Of a stretch of DNA of 64,000 nucleotides, positions 7,885 to 17,461 are shown piece after piece. The notes under the pieces were generated by a model that saw nothing but the letters and a program-made list of their open reading frames with translations, did not search any database and had not been told where the DNA came from. The translations under genes and the position numbers were made by a program. Source of the DNA: Wocania_A spongiicola. GTDB taxonomy: Bacteria > Bacteroidota > Bacteroidia > Flavobacteriales > Flavobacteriaceae. The stretch is taken from contig NZ_JAMFLZ010000003.1 of NCBI RefSeq assembly GCF_023502325.1, forward strand, positions 372,001 to 436,000, read 5' to 3'. Within the stretch, counting starts at the first letter, position 1. Every line of letters begins with the position of its first letter.

Positions 7885-7974
7885 ATGGAATTAAGCGAGA
7901 ATAACAACCAAAACGAATTGAAAACTAATTTCGACTTGACTAATAAGTTTTGGAACGAAGTATATAATGAGTAA
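7885..7974 (+). pseudogene. 29-codon gene fragment
   Basis: A short frame beginning MELSENNNQNELKTNFDLTN and continuing KFWNEVYNE to a stop that lies inside the 9-bp tandem repeat. The amphipathic helix with FWNEVYNE looks like the first helix of a longer protein (SnoaL/NTF2-like starts look similar), with the rest missing. I read it as a remnant cut off by the tandem repeat or a deletion. A functional leader peptide for alkB is possible but less likely. The rest of 7789-8016 shows no gene. Confidence 0.35.
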
Positions 7975-8013
7975 GAAGAGTAAGAAGAGTAAGAAGAGTA
8001 AGAAGAGTAAGAA
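7969..8013 (+). repeat. Five tandem copies of a 9-bp unit directly before alkB
   Basis: GAGTAAGAA is repeated exactly five times at 7969-8013 and ends 3 bp before the alkB ATG at 8017. Each unit contains an in-frame TAA and a purine-rich AAGAAG-like stretch, so the array covers the whole ribosome-binding region. Exact copies with no decay indicate a recent or still slipping array. Confidence 0.95.
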
Positions 8014-8016
8014 AAA

Positions 8017-8628
8017 ATGAAACTGTTTGAAATTGAAATTAATAGTACAAAAAATCTACTTCCAAAAGACGGAATAGTTAACTATTATGCGAAACTTTTA
8101 AATAAAGCTAAAGCAGATTATTATTTTAAAACCTTATTAACTCAAATTGAATGGCGGAATGATGAAGCTATTATCTTTGGAAAAAAAATTATTACCAAAA
8201 GGAAAGTGGCTTGGTATGGAGAAAAACCATTTGAATACACGTATTCAAAAACCACTAAATTAGCATTGCCTTGGACTGCAGAATTATTGGAATTGAAAGC
8301 AAAAGTAGAAAAAAGAACAGGAGATACATTTAATTCTTGTTTACTCAACCTTTATCACAACGGCAGCGAAGGAATGGCTTGGCATAGCGACGGTGAAAAA
8401 GATTTAAAAAAGAACGGGGCGATTGCATCTTTAAGTTTTGGGGCTGAAAGAAAATTTTCATTTAAGCATAAAGAAACAAAAGAAAAGGTAGAATACATTC
8501 TAGAACACGGAAGCTTACTAATAATGAAGGGCAAAACACAAAGCCATTGGTTACATAGACTTCCCCCAACGACAAAAATAACAGAGCCAAGAGTAAACTT
8601 AACCTTTAGAACAATAGTAAATAAATAA
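8017..8628 (+). CDS. alkB: AlkB-family 2-oxoglutarate/Fe(II) dioxygenase
   Basis: 203-residue cytoplasmic dioxygenase of the ALKBH2/3-like type that removes methyl groups from alkylated bases in DNA or RNA. The iron ligands are visible: H123 and D125 in GMAWHSDGEKD, and H180 in SHWLHRLPPT. The oxoglutarate arginines are in PRVNLTFR (about 192 and 198). NLYHNGSEG and ASLSFGAERKFSFKHK are also family motifs. Length is typical. It starts right after a 9-bp tandem repeat array that replaces its normal leader. A weak hairpin follows (8627-8663). Confidence 0.92.
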   Translation: MKLFEIEINSTKNLLPKDGIVNYYAKLLNKAKADYYFKTLLTQIEWRNDEAIIFGKKIITKRKVAWYGEKPFEYTYSKTTKLALPWTAELLELKAKVEKRTGDTFNSCLLNLYHNGSEGMAWHSDGEKDLKKNGAIASLSFGAERKFSFKHKETKEKVEYILEHGSLLIMKGKTQSHWLHRLPPTTKITEPRVNLTFRTIVNK

Positions 8629-8663
8629 ATGTAGTGTTAACAGTCTACATAAAAACTACATTT
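8627..8663 (+). terminator. Hairpin after alkB
   Basis: Arms AAATGTAGT (8627-8635) and ACTACATTT (8655-8663) overlap the alkB stop codon. There is no long T-run after it, so it is only a weak intrinsic terminator or an mRNA end-protecting hairpin. Confidence 0.4.
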
Positions 8664-8683
8664 CACACAGTATTTAACTTCAT

Positions 8684-9601
8684 ATGAAAATCTCAGAAAA
8701 AGAAAAACTAACAGATTACCAAGCTAGAATAAATAGGGTTTTTAAATACATTGATGAAAACCTAGATTCAGATTTATCATTAGACACTGTTTCTAAAATA
8801 GCTTTTTTCTCTCCATTTCATTTTCATAGAATATTCAAATTCATAACAACGGAGCCCTTGAATGCCTTTGTTACAAGGAAAAGAGTTGAAAAATCGGCTT
8901 CTAGCTTAATTCATAAGAATTTTACGATTTCAGAAATATCTGCTAAGTATGGTTTTAAAGATAACTCTTCATTCACTAGAACTTTTAAAAAATATTATGG
9001 AGTAAGTCCAACAGAATTTAAAAAGCAAAACCCTAACAAGTTTAGCAAGATTCGTCAATTAGAAAGCAAGAATGGTCAAGAATATCCTGACTATGACAAT
9101 TACATTTGCGTCATTAACAATCTAAAAAAGTGGATAAAGATGAATGCGAAAATTGAAATTAAGAAGATGCCTAAAATGGATTTGGCTTATGTATCAAGTA
9201 TTGGGCCTCAAAACGTTGCTGATGCTTATCAAAAATTGATAAAATGGGGTACGCCTCAAGGTTTGATTAATGAGCAAACTAAAATGATTACTATTTATCA
9301 CGATAGTTTTAAAATAACAGAAGCCAATAAAGTTAGAATTAGTGCTTGTATCCTTCTAAGTAAACCAAACGAAATAGAAGGAGAAATTGGGTTTGCCACA
9401 ATTGAAGAAGGAAAATTTATTGTTGGTAGTTTTGAAATTAGACTTGACGAATTTGAAAAATCTTGGACTGGCCTATTTGTATGGATGAACGAAAACGGAT
9501 ATAAAAAAGCTAACAGAAATCCTTTTGAAATTTATCATAACAATTTTAATGAACATCCTGAAAGGAAAGCTATTGTTGACTTTCACATCCCTATTGAATA
9601 A
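8684..9601 (+). CDS. AraC-family regulator with GyrI-like effector domain
   Basis: 305 residues, of the Rob/SoxS-like layout. Residues about 14-112 are the AraC double HTH (LSLDTVSKIAFFSPFHFHRI, then FTISEISAKYGFKDNSSFTR and FKKYYGVSPTEFKKQ). Residues about 150-305 are a GyrI-like small-molecule binding domain with IEIKKMPKMDLAYVSSIGP at its start and FEIYHNNFNEHPE near its end. Such proteins usually sense hydrophobic compounds or antibiotics. Single gene; convergent with glyA across a shared terminator. Confidence 0.9.
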   Translation: MKISEKEKLTDYQARINRVFKYIDENLDSDLSLDTVSKIAFFSPFHFHRIFKFITTEPLNAFVTRKRVEKSASSLIHKNFTISEISAKYGFKDNSSFTRTFKKYYGVSPTEFKKQNPNKFSKIRQLESKNGQEYPDYDNYICVINNLKKWIKMNAKIEIKKMPKMDLAYVSSIGPQNVADAYQKLIKWGTPQGLINEQTKMITIYHDSFKITEANKVRISACILLSKPNEIEGEIGFATIEEGKFIVGSFEIRLDEFEKSWTGLFVWMNENGYKKANRNPFEIYHNNFNEHPERKAIVDFHIPIE

Positions 9602-9620
9602 AAAACCGTTTAATACAAAA

Positions 9621-9642
9621 AATCCTGCTTATTAGCAGGATT
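9621..9642. terminator. Bidirectional terminator between AraC gene and glyA
   Basis: Perfect stem AATCCTGCT / AGCAGGATT with a 4-nt loop, with A-run before and T-run after, placed between two convergent stops (9601 and 9682). It can end transcription from both sides. Confidence 0.85.
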
Positions 9643-9681
9643 TTATATTTTCATATTTACGAAACTCTAAATAACAGTATA

Positions 9682-10953
9682 CTATACAAACAAAGGTTTC
9701 CCTTTCATCATAGTATTTACCTTATTCTTAACGCCCTCAAGCATAGTTTCGTTTTCATAATTAGTAATCACTTCATCAATTAAGTCAACAATGTTTACCA
9801 TCTCATCTTCTTTTAATCCACGAGTAGTAATTGCTGCTGTACCAATTCTAATCCCCGATGTAACGAATGGTGATTTATCATCAAAAGGTACCATATTCTT
9901 ATTTACAGTTATATCAGCCTTTACTAATGCTTGTTCTGCTTCTTTTCCTGAAATATTCTTATTACGCAAATCGATAAGCATACAATGATTATCTGTTCCT
10001 TTTGAAATAATATTGTACCCTTTTGACACTAGAGCCTTAGCCATAGCATTAGCGTTTTCTTTTACTTGTAACTGATAATGTAAAAAATCATCTGTTAATG
10101 CTTCACCAAAAGCAATAGCTTTTGCAGCAATAATATGCTCTAATGGTCCTCCTTGATTTCCTGGAAACACAGCAGAATCCAACAATGAAGACATTTTACG
10201 CAAATTTCCGTTTTTTAATGTGATACCAAATGGGTTATCAAAATCTTCTCCCATCATAATTAAACCTCCTCTTGGTCCGCGTAATGTTTTATGTGTTGTA
10301 GTTGTTACGATATGGCAATGTGGAATCGGGTCATTTAAAATACCTTTAGCAATTAATCCCGCTGGATGCGAAATATCTGCCATTAAAATTGCACCAACGC
10401 TATCAGCAATAACTCTAAATCTTTTAAAATCAATGTCGCGAGAATACGCCGAGGCTCCAGCTATAATTAATTTTGGTTGCTCTTTAGTCGCAACTTCTTG
10501 AATTTTATCATAATTTAATACCCCTGTCTCCTGATCTACTCCGTAAAATGTAGGATTGTATAACTTACCCGAAAAATTTACTGGCGACCCGTGAGTTAAA
10601 TGCCCACCATGAGACAAATCGAATCCTAAAATTTTATCCCCTGGTTTTAAACAAGCTGCAAAAACCGCTGTATTTGCCTGACTTCCAGAGTGCGGTTGTA
10701 CATTTACATAAACAGCTCCAAATAACGCTTTGGCTCTATCAATAGCAATTTGCTCAACTTCATCAACTACTTCACAACCACCGTAATAACGTTTTCCTGG
10801 ATATCCTTCAGCATATTTATTGGTTAAAACAGAGCCCGCAGCTTCCATAACTTGGTCGCTTACAAAATTCTCTGATGCAATAAGTTCAATTCCGTGTAAT
10901 TGGCGTTCTTTTTCGGCTTGAATAAGTTCAAAAATTTGTTCGTCGCGTTGCAT
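9682..10953 (-). CDS. glyA: Serine hydroxymethyltransferase
   Basis: 423-residue PLP enzyme that interconverts serine and glycine and charges tetrahydrofolate with a one-carbon unit. The PLP lysine is in [15 protein letters not shown], and the N-terminal [11 protein letters not shown] and [15 protein letters not shown] motifs are canonical. Full length. It is transcribed alone from a promoter next to its start and is divergent from fahA. It links metabolically to the formate-tetrahydrofolate ligase at the far end of the window. Confidence 0.97.
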   Translation of the reverse strand: MQRDEQIFELIQAEKERQLHGIELIASENFVSDQVMEAAGSVLTNKYAEGYPGKRYYGGCEVVDEVEQIAIDRAKALFGAVYVNVQPHSGSQANTAVFAACLKPGDKILGFDLSHGGHLTHGSPVNFSGKLYNPTFYGVDQETGVLNYDKIQEVATKEQPKLIIAGASAYSRDIDFKRFRVIADSVGAILMADISHPAGLIAKGILNDPIPHCHIVTTTTHKTLRGPRGGLIMMGEDFDNPFGITLKNGNLRKMSSLLDSAVFPGNQGGPLEHIIAAKAIAFGEALTDDFLHYQLQVKENANAMAKALVSKGYNIISKGTDNHCMLIDLRNKNISGKEAEQALVKADITVNKNMVPFDDKSPFVTSGIRIGTAAITTRGLKEDEMVNIVDLIDEVITNYENETMLEGVKNKVNTMMKGKPLFV

Positions 10954-10980
10954 AAATATAAATTGTAGTTAAAAGTTGAG

Positions 10981-10988
10981 CAAAAATA
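10981..10988 (-). promoter_or_regulatory. -7 promoter element of glyA
   Basis: On the minus strand this reads TATTTTTG, matching TAnnTTTG, 28 bp upstream of the glyA start. A TTTTTTGG tract about 22 bp further upstream is a plausible -33 element. Confidence 0.5.
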
Positions 10989-11112
10989 ACAAATAGATTA
11001 TTTAAATACACCAAAAAACATATATTTACTCTTAAGTTTTAAACCGTTTTATTAACGATTAAATTATACCCATTTTTTAATCATTTATTTCAAATTAAAT
11101 AAAAAAAATGTG

Positions 11113-11120
11113 TACGTTTG
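11113..11120 (+). promoter_or_regulatory. -7 promoter element of fahA
   Basis: TACGTTTG is an exact TAnnTTTG match, 34 bp before the fahA ATG at 11155. The region upstream is A/T-rich with only a weak -33 candidate. Confidence 0.55.
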
Positions 11121-11154
11121 ATAAGAATTTAATAAACAAATAAAAAATATAGTT

Positions 11155-12438
11155 ATGCCATTATCAGCTAACAATCCAGATAGAAAGTCGTGGTTACACG
11201 TCGATAAAAATTCAGATTTTCCAATCCAAAATATTCCATTCGGTGTATTTCTAACTCGTGATGATATTATAACCATTGGTACACGCATTGGAGATACAGC
11301 CATTGATCTTGGTGCTTTACACCAATTAGGATATTTTGAAGGGATTCCTTTAACAGATGATATTTTTCTTCAAGATACTTTAAACGACTTTATTGCAGAT
11401 GGGAGAAAAACATGGCGCGCTGTTAGAAATAGAATTGCTGAAATTTTTGATGCAGAAAATTCATCATTAAAGGATAATGTAAAACATAAAGAAATTGTAT
11501 TATTTCGATTAGATGAAATTGAAATGCAATTACCAGTTCAAATTGGTGATTATACCGATTTCTATTCAAGTATTGAACATGCCACCAATGTTGGTACGAT
11601 GTTTAGAGATCCAGATAATGCACTATTACCAAATTGGTTGCATATACCTGTTGGTTATCACGGCAGAAGCTCTTCTATTATTCCTTCTGGGATTCCTGTG
11701 CATAGACCACAAGGGCAAACACTTCCTAATGGAGAAACTCAACCAGTTTTCGGACCAAGTAGATTGGTAGATTTTGAGCTTGAAATGGCTTTTATTACAA
11801 CTGATGCAAACGACTTAGGAGAACCGATTCCTATCAATGAGGCTGAAGAGTATATCTTTGGATTAGTGTTATTTAATGATTGGAGTGCTCGCGACATTCA
11901 AAAATGGGAATATGTTCCTTTAGGTCCATTCTTAGCCAAGAATTTTGCCTCATCAATTTCATCTTGGATAGTTACCTTAGACGCTTTAGAGCCTTTTAGA
12001 GTTGATGGTCCAAAACCTTTAAAGCCACAATTAGATTATTTACAATACGAAGGAAAAAAGAGTTACGATATTAACCTAGAAGTTTCAATTCAGCCAAATG
12101 GTGCTAAAGAAACAGTTATTAGTAAATCAAATTTTAAATATATGTATTGGAATATGGCTCAGCAATTGGCACATCATACAGTAAACGGGTGTCCTGTGAA
12201 TTCTGGCGATATGATGGGAAGCGGTACTATTTCTGGACCAACTCCAGACTCGTATGGTTCTATGCTAGAGTTAACGTGGCGTGGAGAAAAACCCATTAAA
12301 ATGAATGATGGTACTGAGCGCAAATTCATTAATGATAATGATACTGTTATTATGCGTGGACATTGCGAAAAAGATGGCACCAGAATTGGTTTTGGAGAAG
12401 TTTCTACCAAATTACTTCCTGTTTATAGCAAAAAATAA
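11155..12438 (+). CDS. fahA: Fumarylacetoacetase
   Basis: 427 residues; hydrolyses fumarylacetoacetate to fumarate and acetoacetate, the last step of tyrosine breakdown. Visible landmarks are the N-terminal FAA domain (about 1-120), the catalytic-site stretch PVGYHGRSSSIIPSG (His in YHGR), the metal-binding acidic residues in LVDFELEMAFI and LFNDWSARDIQ, and GSGTISGPTPDSYGSMLELT near the C-terminus. Length is normal. The homogentisate dioxygenase usually found beside it is not in the window. Confidence 0.96.
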   Translation: MPLSANNPDRKSWLHVDKNSDFPIQNIPFGVFLTRDDIITIGTRIGDTAIDLGALHQLGYFEGIPLTDDIFLQDTLNDFIADGRKTWRAVRNRIAEIFDAENSSLKDNVKHKEIVLFRLDEIEMQLPVQIGDYTDFYSSIEHATNVGTMFRDPDNALLPNWLHIPVGYHGRSSSIIPSGIPVHRPQGQTLPNGETQPVFGPSRLVDFELEMAFITTDANDLGEPIPINEAEEYIFGLVLFNDWSARDIQKWEYVPLGPFLAKNFASSISSWIVTLDALEPFRVDGPKPLKPQLDYLQYEGKKSYDINLEVSIQPNGAKETVISKSNFKYMYWNMAQQLAHHTVNGCPVNSGDMMGSGTISGPTPDSYGSMLELTWRGEKPIKMNDGTERKFINDNDTVIMRGHCEKDGTRIGFGEVSTKLLPVYSKK

Positions 12439-12482
12439 GATTCTGTATTTCAGCTAGTTACCATTAAGTTGATAGTTTTTAG

Positions 12483-12490
12483 TATTTTTG
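12483..12490 (+). promoter_or_regulatory. -7 promoter element of the TPR-like lipoprotein gene
   Basis: TATTTTTG fits TAnnTTTG and lies 45 bp before the ATG at 12536. No convincing -33 element was found at the expected distance. Confidence 0.4.
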
Positions 12491-12535
12491 GCATTACTAT
12501 TGAAATAGTAACCCAATAACCTAAAATTTTAACCT

Positions 12536-13717
12536 ATGAAAAGATTACTACTCCTAACAGTTTTACTTTCATTATGTATAGCATGTAGTGGAAGAAAAGA
12601 AGTTGAGAAAGCTGTAAATTCTGGCAATTATGATCAAGCCATAAATACAGCTCTTAAAAAACTTAGAACGAATAAAGACTCAAAGCGAAAGCGCGAAGTG
12701 GTTTTAATGCTACAGGATGCCTATTATAAAGCTGAAGATAGAGATTTAAATACTATCAATCACCTAAAAAAAGATAGCAATCCAGAATTATACCGTGAGA
12801 TATACGAACGTTATTTAGATTTGAATGCTCGTCAAGAAGCCATTAAACCTATTTTACCTTTGCGTGTAAACGGAAAAGATATTCCATTTAAGTTTAATGA
12901 CTATAGTAATACTATTATAGAATCTCGCGAAAATCTTTCGGACTATTTATATGAAAAAGGAATTGAGTTACTGGAATCTGACAACAAGCTTACAATAAGA
13001 GAAGCTTACAATACGCTTAATTATTTAGACCGTATAAACCCTAATTATGAAGAAACTCGTGAGTTATTAGAAGAAGCTCATCAAAGAGGAACGAATTATA
13101 TTTTGGTTTCTATTAATAACGAAACTGAGCAAATAATTCCAACTCGTTTAGAAGATGATTTGTTAAACTTTGACACTTACGGATTGAATAAGTTTTGGAG
13201 TGTTTACCACGCTAACAAAAACAACGATGTTAAGTACGATTATGCGATGCATCTTAATTTAAAACGTATCAATATTTCACCTGAACGAATTAAAGAGCGA
13301 GAACTTTTTAGAGAAAGAGACGTTAAAGATGGTTGGGAATATGAACTAGATAGTGCCGGAAATGTTGTAAAAGACTCCTTGGGTAACGATATAAAAGTTG
13401 ATAAAATAATTAGAGTAAAATGTCGATTGTTAGAAATAGCTCAAATCAAATCATCGCAGGTTATTGCAGATGTAGTTTACTTAGATTTAGCATCAAATCA
13501 ACCATTAGATTCATTTCCTATTGATAGTGAATATATTTTTGAAAATATTTTTGCACGATCTAGAGGAGATAAACGAGCATTAACTAAAGACGATAGAATC
13601 TTATTAGATAACAGACGTGTTCCTTTTCCTAGTAATGAGCAAATGGTTTATGATACTGGTGAAGATTTAAAATTCCAGCTAAAAGATATTATTAACTCTT
13701 ATAATATTGGACATTAA
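12536..13717 (+). CDS. Lipoprotein with helical-repeat N-terminus, function unknown
   Basis: 393-residue predicted lipoprotein: MKRLLLLTVLLSLCIAC gives a lipobox with Cys17. Residues about 20-185 are mostly helical with TPR-like periodicity (SGNYDQAINTALKKLRTN, and later REAYNTLNYLDRINPNYEET); residues about 190-393 are a beta-rich domain with a long strand DGWEYELDSAGNVVKDSLGN and an acidic C-terminus. I do not know a named family. Monocistronic, convergent with the DUF885 gene. Confidence 0.72.
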   Translation: MKRLLLLTVLLSLCIACSGRKEVEKAVNSGNYDQAINTALKKLRTNKDSKRKREVVLMLQDAYYKAEDRDLNTINHLKKDSNPELYREIYERYLDLNARQEAIKPILPLRVNGKDIPFKFNDYSNTIIESRENLSDYLYEKGIELLESDNKLTIREAYNTLNYLDRINPNYEETRELLEEAHQRGTNYILVSINNETEQIIPTRLEDDLLNFDTYGLNKFWSVYHANKNNDVKYDYAMHLNLKRINISPERIKERELFRERDVKDGWEYELDSAGNVVKDSLGNDIKVDKIIRVKCRLLEIAQIKSSQVIADVVYLDLASNQPLDSFPIDSEYIFENIFARSRGDKRALTKDDRILLDNRRVPFPSNEQMVYDTGEDLKFQLKDIINSYNIGH

Positions 13718-13719
13718 AT

Positions 13720-13753
13720 AAAAAACCTCCTAAATTAATTTAGGAGGTTTTTT
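13720..13753. terminator. Bidirectional terminator
   Basis: A long perfect stem AAAAAACCTCCTAAAT / ATTTAGGAGGTTTTTT with a 2-nt centre lies between convergent stops at 13717 and 13775. Its flanking A and T runs allow termination in both directions. Confidence 0.9.
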
Positions 13754-13774
13754 ATTTAACAAAGTATTTTATAT

Positions 13775-15556
13775 CTATTTACTCGCTTCAACCCAAGAGT
13801 CTATTTTACTTTCTAGTAATTGCAGTGGGATGCAGCCAGTTTCTAATACTTGATTATGAAACTCTCTAATATCAAACTTCTCCCCTAGTTTTTCTTGTGC
13901 TCTTGAACGCAGTTCTCTTATTTTTAATTGACCAATCTTATAAGATAAAGCCTGACCTGGGTTGGCCATATAGCGTTCTATCTCACTTGTAATTGCAGAC
14001 TCAGATTCAGCTTCATTATTCAACGAATATTCTATCGCCTGTTCTCTAGTCCAACCTTTTGCGTGTAATCCTGTATCTACAACCAATCTAATAGCTCTAT
14101 GGATTTCGTTACTTAACATACCAAAATATTGGTATGGGTCTTTATACAACCCTAGTTCCTTACCCATTGACTCTGTATACAAAGCCCACCCTTCTCCATA
14201 AGCACTATACCATAGCGTTTTTCTAAAATCTGGTAATTCTTTACTCTCTTGTGCTAAAGAAATCTGAAAATGATGACCAGGAATGGCTTCATGCAAAAAC
14301 AAATCTTCCTTATCGAAAATATTATACTTTTCTACATATGGAATTGGTGTATAAAAAATACCAGGTCTTGTACCGTCTAACGATCCTGCATTGTAATTTG
14401 CTGCAGCCGATTTTTCTCTAAAAGGTTCTGTTCTACGTACTTCAAATGGTGTTTTAGGCAGCTTTTTAAATAGTTTATTTATTTGAGGTTTCATAACCTC
14501 ATGGATACTATCATAAAACGCAATAACCTGAGACCGTTCAGTAAATGGCATTAATCTCTTATTAGTTCTAACATGGCTAAAAAAAGCATTTAAATCCCCT
14601 TCAAAACCAATCTCCTTTTTTATTTTTTCCATTTCAGACCTGATTCGTGCAACTTCACTTAAACCCAATTCATGAATTTCATCTGCAGTCATATTAGTAG
14701 TAGTATACTTTTTTATCTGATGTGCATAATAATCATCACCAAGTGGTGTAGCATTTATACCACTACTTGTTCTTCCTAATGCTAAGTATTCATCTCTCAA
14801 AAATTCTGTTATTTTCTTGTGTGCAGGCACTACTTTATTAGCCACCATATTTGTATAGGCTTCGGTCAACTCTTTCCGTTCTTCATCTGTAAAACTTTCT
14901 GGAAAACTTTTAGCTGGAGAAAAATATAAGTGGTTTTCGACATTACTATCCGCTAAAACTTCAAATTGTGGTATTACTTTAACAATTAAAGAAGCAGGTA
15001 AAACGTAATCGCTTTCCATTCCCTTTTTCATTTGATCTATAGCCGAATTTAGCCATATCAGATAAGCATCTACTCGAATTAACCAATCTTTATAATCTTG
15101 AACCGTTTTAAATGGCTGCGCATTTGTGCCACCAGCGAGTTGATTAAAATCTAAATTTTTAGACCACATTTGATCAATTGGCATTAAATCCTTCTTAAAA
15201 CTCATAGCCTCTAGGTTAATATTGCAATCCCATTCTAAAACAGATTTACTCATTTTTTCTGTTTCAGATAATTTGGAATCATCAATTTCATGTAAGGCTT
15301 GTTTAAATTTATTATAGTAATCTTTCTTTTTAGTTTTGTACCGATCAGATAAAAAATTTGGAAACTTATCATTAAAGCGATAATCTCCTGCATTAGTAGC
15401 ATTTACAGGGTTTAACTCAAAACCTTCTTCATTATACTGTTCTAAAAGGTTAGCGAAAGCTTCGCTAGCTTTTTCTGTTAAATCTTTAGCTTCATTTTCT
15501 TTTTTACATGAAACAATGATTAATAAAATTGAAAAGACAAATATTATTTTCTTCAT
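13775..15556 (-). CDS. DUF885 lipoprotein, putative zinc metallopeptidase
   Basis: 593-residue lipoprotein (lipobox around Cys17, IIVSCKKEN). It belongs to the DUF885 family, which is related to M32-like metallopeptidases: the motif HEAIPGHHFQ carries the HExxxH-like metal site, and EGWALYTESMG supplies the further glutamate, both in the C-terminal half. The N-terminal half is helical. Substrates for DUF885 proteins are largely unknown; a periplasmic peptidase is the natural guess. The sulfatase gene lies 49 bp upstream in the same direction. Confidence 0.85.
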   Translation of the reverse strand: MKKIIFVFSILLIIVSCKKENEAKDLTEKASEAFANLLEQYNEEGFELNPVNATNAGDYRFNDKFPNFLSDRYKTKKKDYYNKFKQALHEIDDSKLSETEKMSKSVLEWDCNINLEAMSFKKDLMPIDQMWSKNLDFNQLAGGTNAQPFKTVQDYKDWLIRVDAYLIWLNSAIDQMKKGMESDYVLPASLIVKVIPQFEVLADSNVENHLYFSPAKSFPESFTDEERKELTEAYTNMVANKVVPAHKKITEFLRDEYLALGRTSSGINATPLGDDYYAHQIKKYTTTNMTADEIHELGLSEVARIRSEMEKIKKEIGFEGDLNAFFSHVRTNKRLMPFTERSQVIAFYDSIHEVMKPQINKLFKKLPKTPFEVRRTEPFREKSAAANYNAGSLDGTRPGIFYTPIPYVEKYNIFDKEDLFLHEAIPGHHFQISLAQESKELPDFRKTLWYSAYGEGWALYTESMGKELGLYKDPYQYFGMLSNEIHRAIRLVVDTGLHAKGWTREQAIEYSLNNEAESESAITSEIERYMANPGQALSYKIGQLKIRELRSRAQEKLGEKFDIREFHNQVLETGCIPLQLLESKIDSWVEASK

Positions 15557-15605
15557 ATTCTTTTTATTTAATTTTCAACAAATTTAGGTGTTAAGGTTTA
15601 CAATG

Positions 15606-17360
15606 TTATATTTTCTCTATCTCAACCAAAAAAGGCAAAATGCGTTTATTATTTTTCATATAAAAAGGAATAAGATTGCCTGTCATTTTTGGTAGATAAA
15701 TATTTTTCATTTCAATAAAATCAGTTTCCATATCAATTTTTAATTGATTAACAATAGCATCTGTTTCTAAAATCATTCGCCCCTTAGGCTCCACAGGTTT
15801 TATAAATTTGAATTTAATATTATAATGCCCTTCAGCAACATCAACATACCATTTTCCAAATATTTCTTCTTGATTCCAAATACCCCGTTCTCCTCCAGCA
15901 TCATTTCTATTTAAAATTATTGGGTTTTCAAATTCTGAACCAACTGAAATACTGGGTTGGTTTATAAGGTTATTAGAGCTAATCAATTCTTTATAAATTT
16001 GATTAAGGTTTTGTTTAAGTCCTTTTGCAAAGTTTTTATTTTTTAAAACTATATTGTTTTGTTCATTTGGGTCATTTTTAATATCGAACATTTGAAAATC
16101 TTCAATAGGTGCATTATAATTGGTTTTACCCACTAACTTATAATCTCCTTTTTGGATGGCAATATTATTATATAACTCTGGGTAACGTCGCGTCCAATAA
16201 AAAAACAGTGATCTTTCTGCCCAATCAACTTTTTCATTTTTAATTAGCGGTAGCAAACTGTTTCCGTCTATCTTTTTGTTTTTTGGAGCTTCGACTCTAC
16301 ATAATTTAGCTATTGTAGGAAGGATATCAATATGAGCTGTGGTAGTTTCAATATCTTTGTTTCCCTTAAATTGATTTGGATAACTAAATAGAAGTGGTAC
16401 TCTAATACCTCCTCTATAAACACTTCCTTTCAACCCACGCATGCCTCCAACATAGCGTAATTGTTGTGGGCCATTATCTGTCATAAAAATAATTATAGTA
16501 TTATCTTCAATCCCTAAACTTTTCACTTTTGAAATAACTTTACCAATATTATCATCTATATTAGAAACCATTGCATATACTTTGCGCGCATCTTCTTTAT
16601 CTTTCTCATTCATTTTTACTTTTGAAGACTTATTTTTTTCAAAAGTTATTGATGGATCAATGTCTGCATACATTTGATAATACTCATCTGGAACTTGCAA
16701 TGGTGTATGCGGAGCATTGAACGAAAGGTAACAGAAAAATGGAGCTTTATGATTTTTTTCAATGAAATTTATAGCATTATCTGTAAAAATATCTGAACAA
16801 TATCCATCATACATTCTTGGTTGCCCATTATACCAAAGCACTGGGTCAAAATAACTTCTATCACCCTGAAAATATGTTGTAAAATCTCCAACTTGTCCCA
16901 TACCCCCAGAAAGATGAATTAGAGACTCGTCAAAACCTTGATCAATTGGTCTACTAGGGTAGTTATCGCCTAAATGCCATTTACCATACATCCCTGTTTT
17001 ATAATTAGCTTGCTTTAGCATTTCAGCAATGGTAACTTCATTTGATGCCATTATTGCCCCTCCGTTATAAGTATCTCTTACTCCAGTTCGCAAAGAATAG
17101 CGCCCAGTCATTAAACTAGATCGTGTTGGCGCACATACTGGTGAAACATAAAAATTATTGAATCTAATGCTTCTTTTTGATAATGCATCAAGCACAGGTG
17201 TTTTAATCTGATCATTTCCAGTAAAACCAAAATCGCCATAACCTTGGTCATCTGTTATAATTAAGATTACATTTGGTAGGTTGCTTTCTTGCGAAAAGCT
17301 TATTGTAGTTGCTAAAAAAAGTAAAATAACAATTAGAATTCTGTTCGATTTAAAAGTCAT
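15606..17360 (-). CDS. Secreted type I sulfatase
   Basis: 584 residues with an N-terminal signal peptide (ends near SFSQ, residue 24). The formylglycine motif is C76-A-P-T-R followed by SSLMTGR, with metal-binding DD at 37-38 (IITDDQGYGDFG) and DNGPQ and GKWHLGD motifs further on. The active Cys must be converted to formylglycine by an enzyme not present here. The C-terminal 120 residues form an extra beta domain. Such sulfatases desulfate algal polysaccharides or glycans; the substrate cannot be inferred. The GH16 glucanase two genes away fits a marine polysaccharide context. Confidence 0.92.
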   Translation of the reverse strand: MTFKSNRILIVILLFLATTISFSQESNLPNVILIITDDQGYGDFGFTGNDQIKTPVLDALSKRSIRFNNFYVSPVCAPTRSSLMTGRYSLRTGVRDTYNGGAIMASNEVTIAEMLKQANYKTGMYGKWHLGDNYPSRPIDQGFDESLIHLSGGMGQVGDFTTYFQGDRSYFDPVLWYNGQPRMYDGYCSDIFTDNAINFIEKNHKAPFFCYLSFNAPHTPLQVPDEYYQMYADIDPSITFEKNKSSKVKMNEKDKEDARKVYAMVSNIDDNIGKVISKVKSLGIEDNTIIIFMTDNGPQQLRYVGGMRGLKGSVYRGGIRVPLLFSYPNQFKGNKDIETTTAHIDILPTIAKLCRVEAPKNKKIDGNSLLPLIKNEKVDWAERSLFFYWTRRYPELYNNIAIQKGDYKLVGKTNYNAPIEDFQMFDIKNDPNEQNNIVLKNKNFAKGLKQNLNQIYKELISSNNLINQPSISVGSEFENPIILNRNDAGGERGIWNQEEIFGKWYVDVAEGHYNIKFKFIKPVEPKGRMILETDAIVNQLKIDMETDFIEMKNIYLPKMTGNLIPFYMKNNKRILPFLVEIEKI

Positions 17361-17461
17361 AAAATAAATATTCTAAATTAGCTAAGTTGTTTATATCAAC
17401 ATGAAGCTAAGTTATAACTTAAAAATTCGAAATTCAAAAAGGCATTAATAAAACTTAACGT

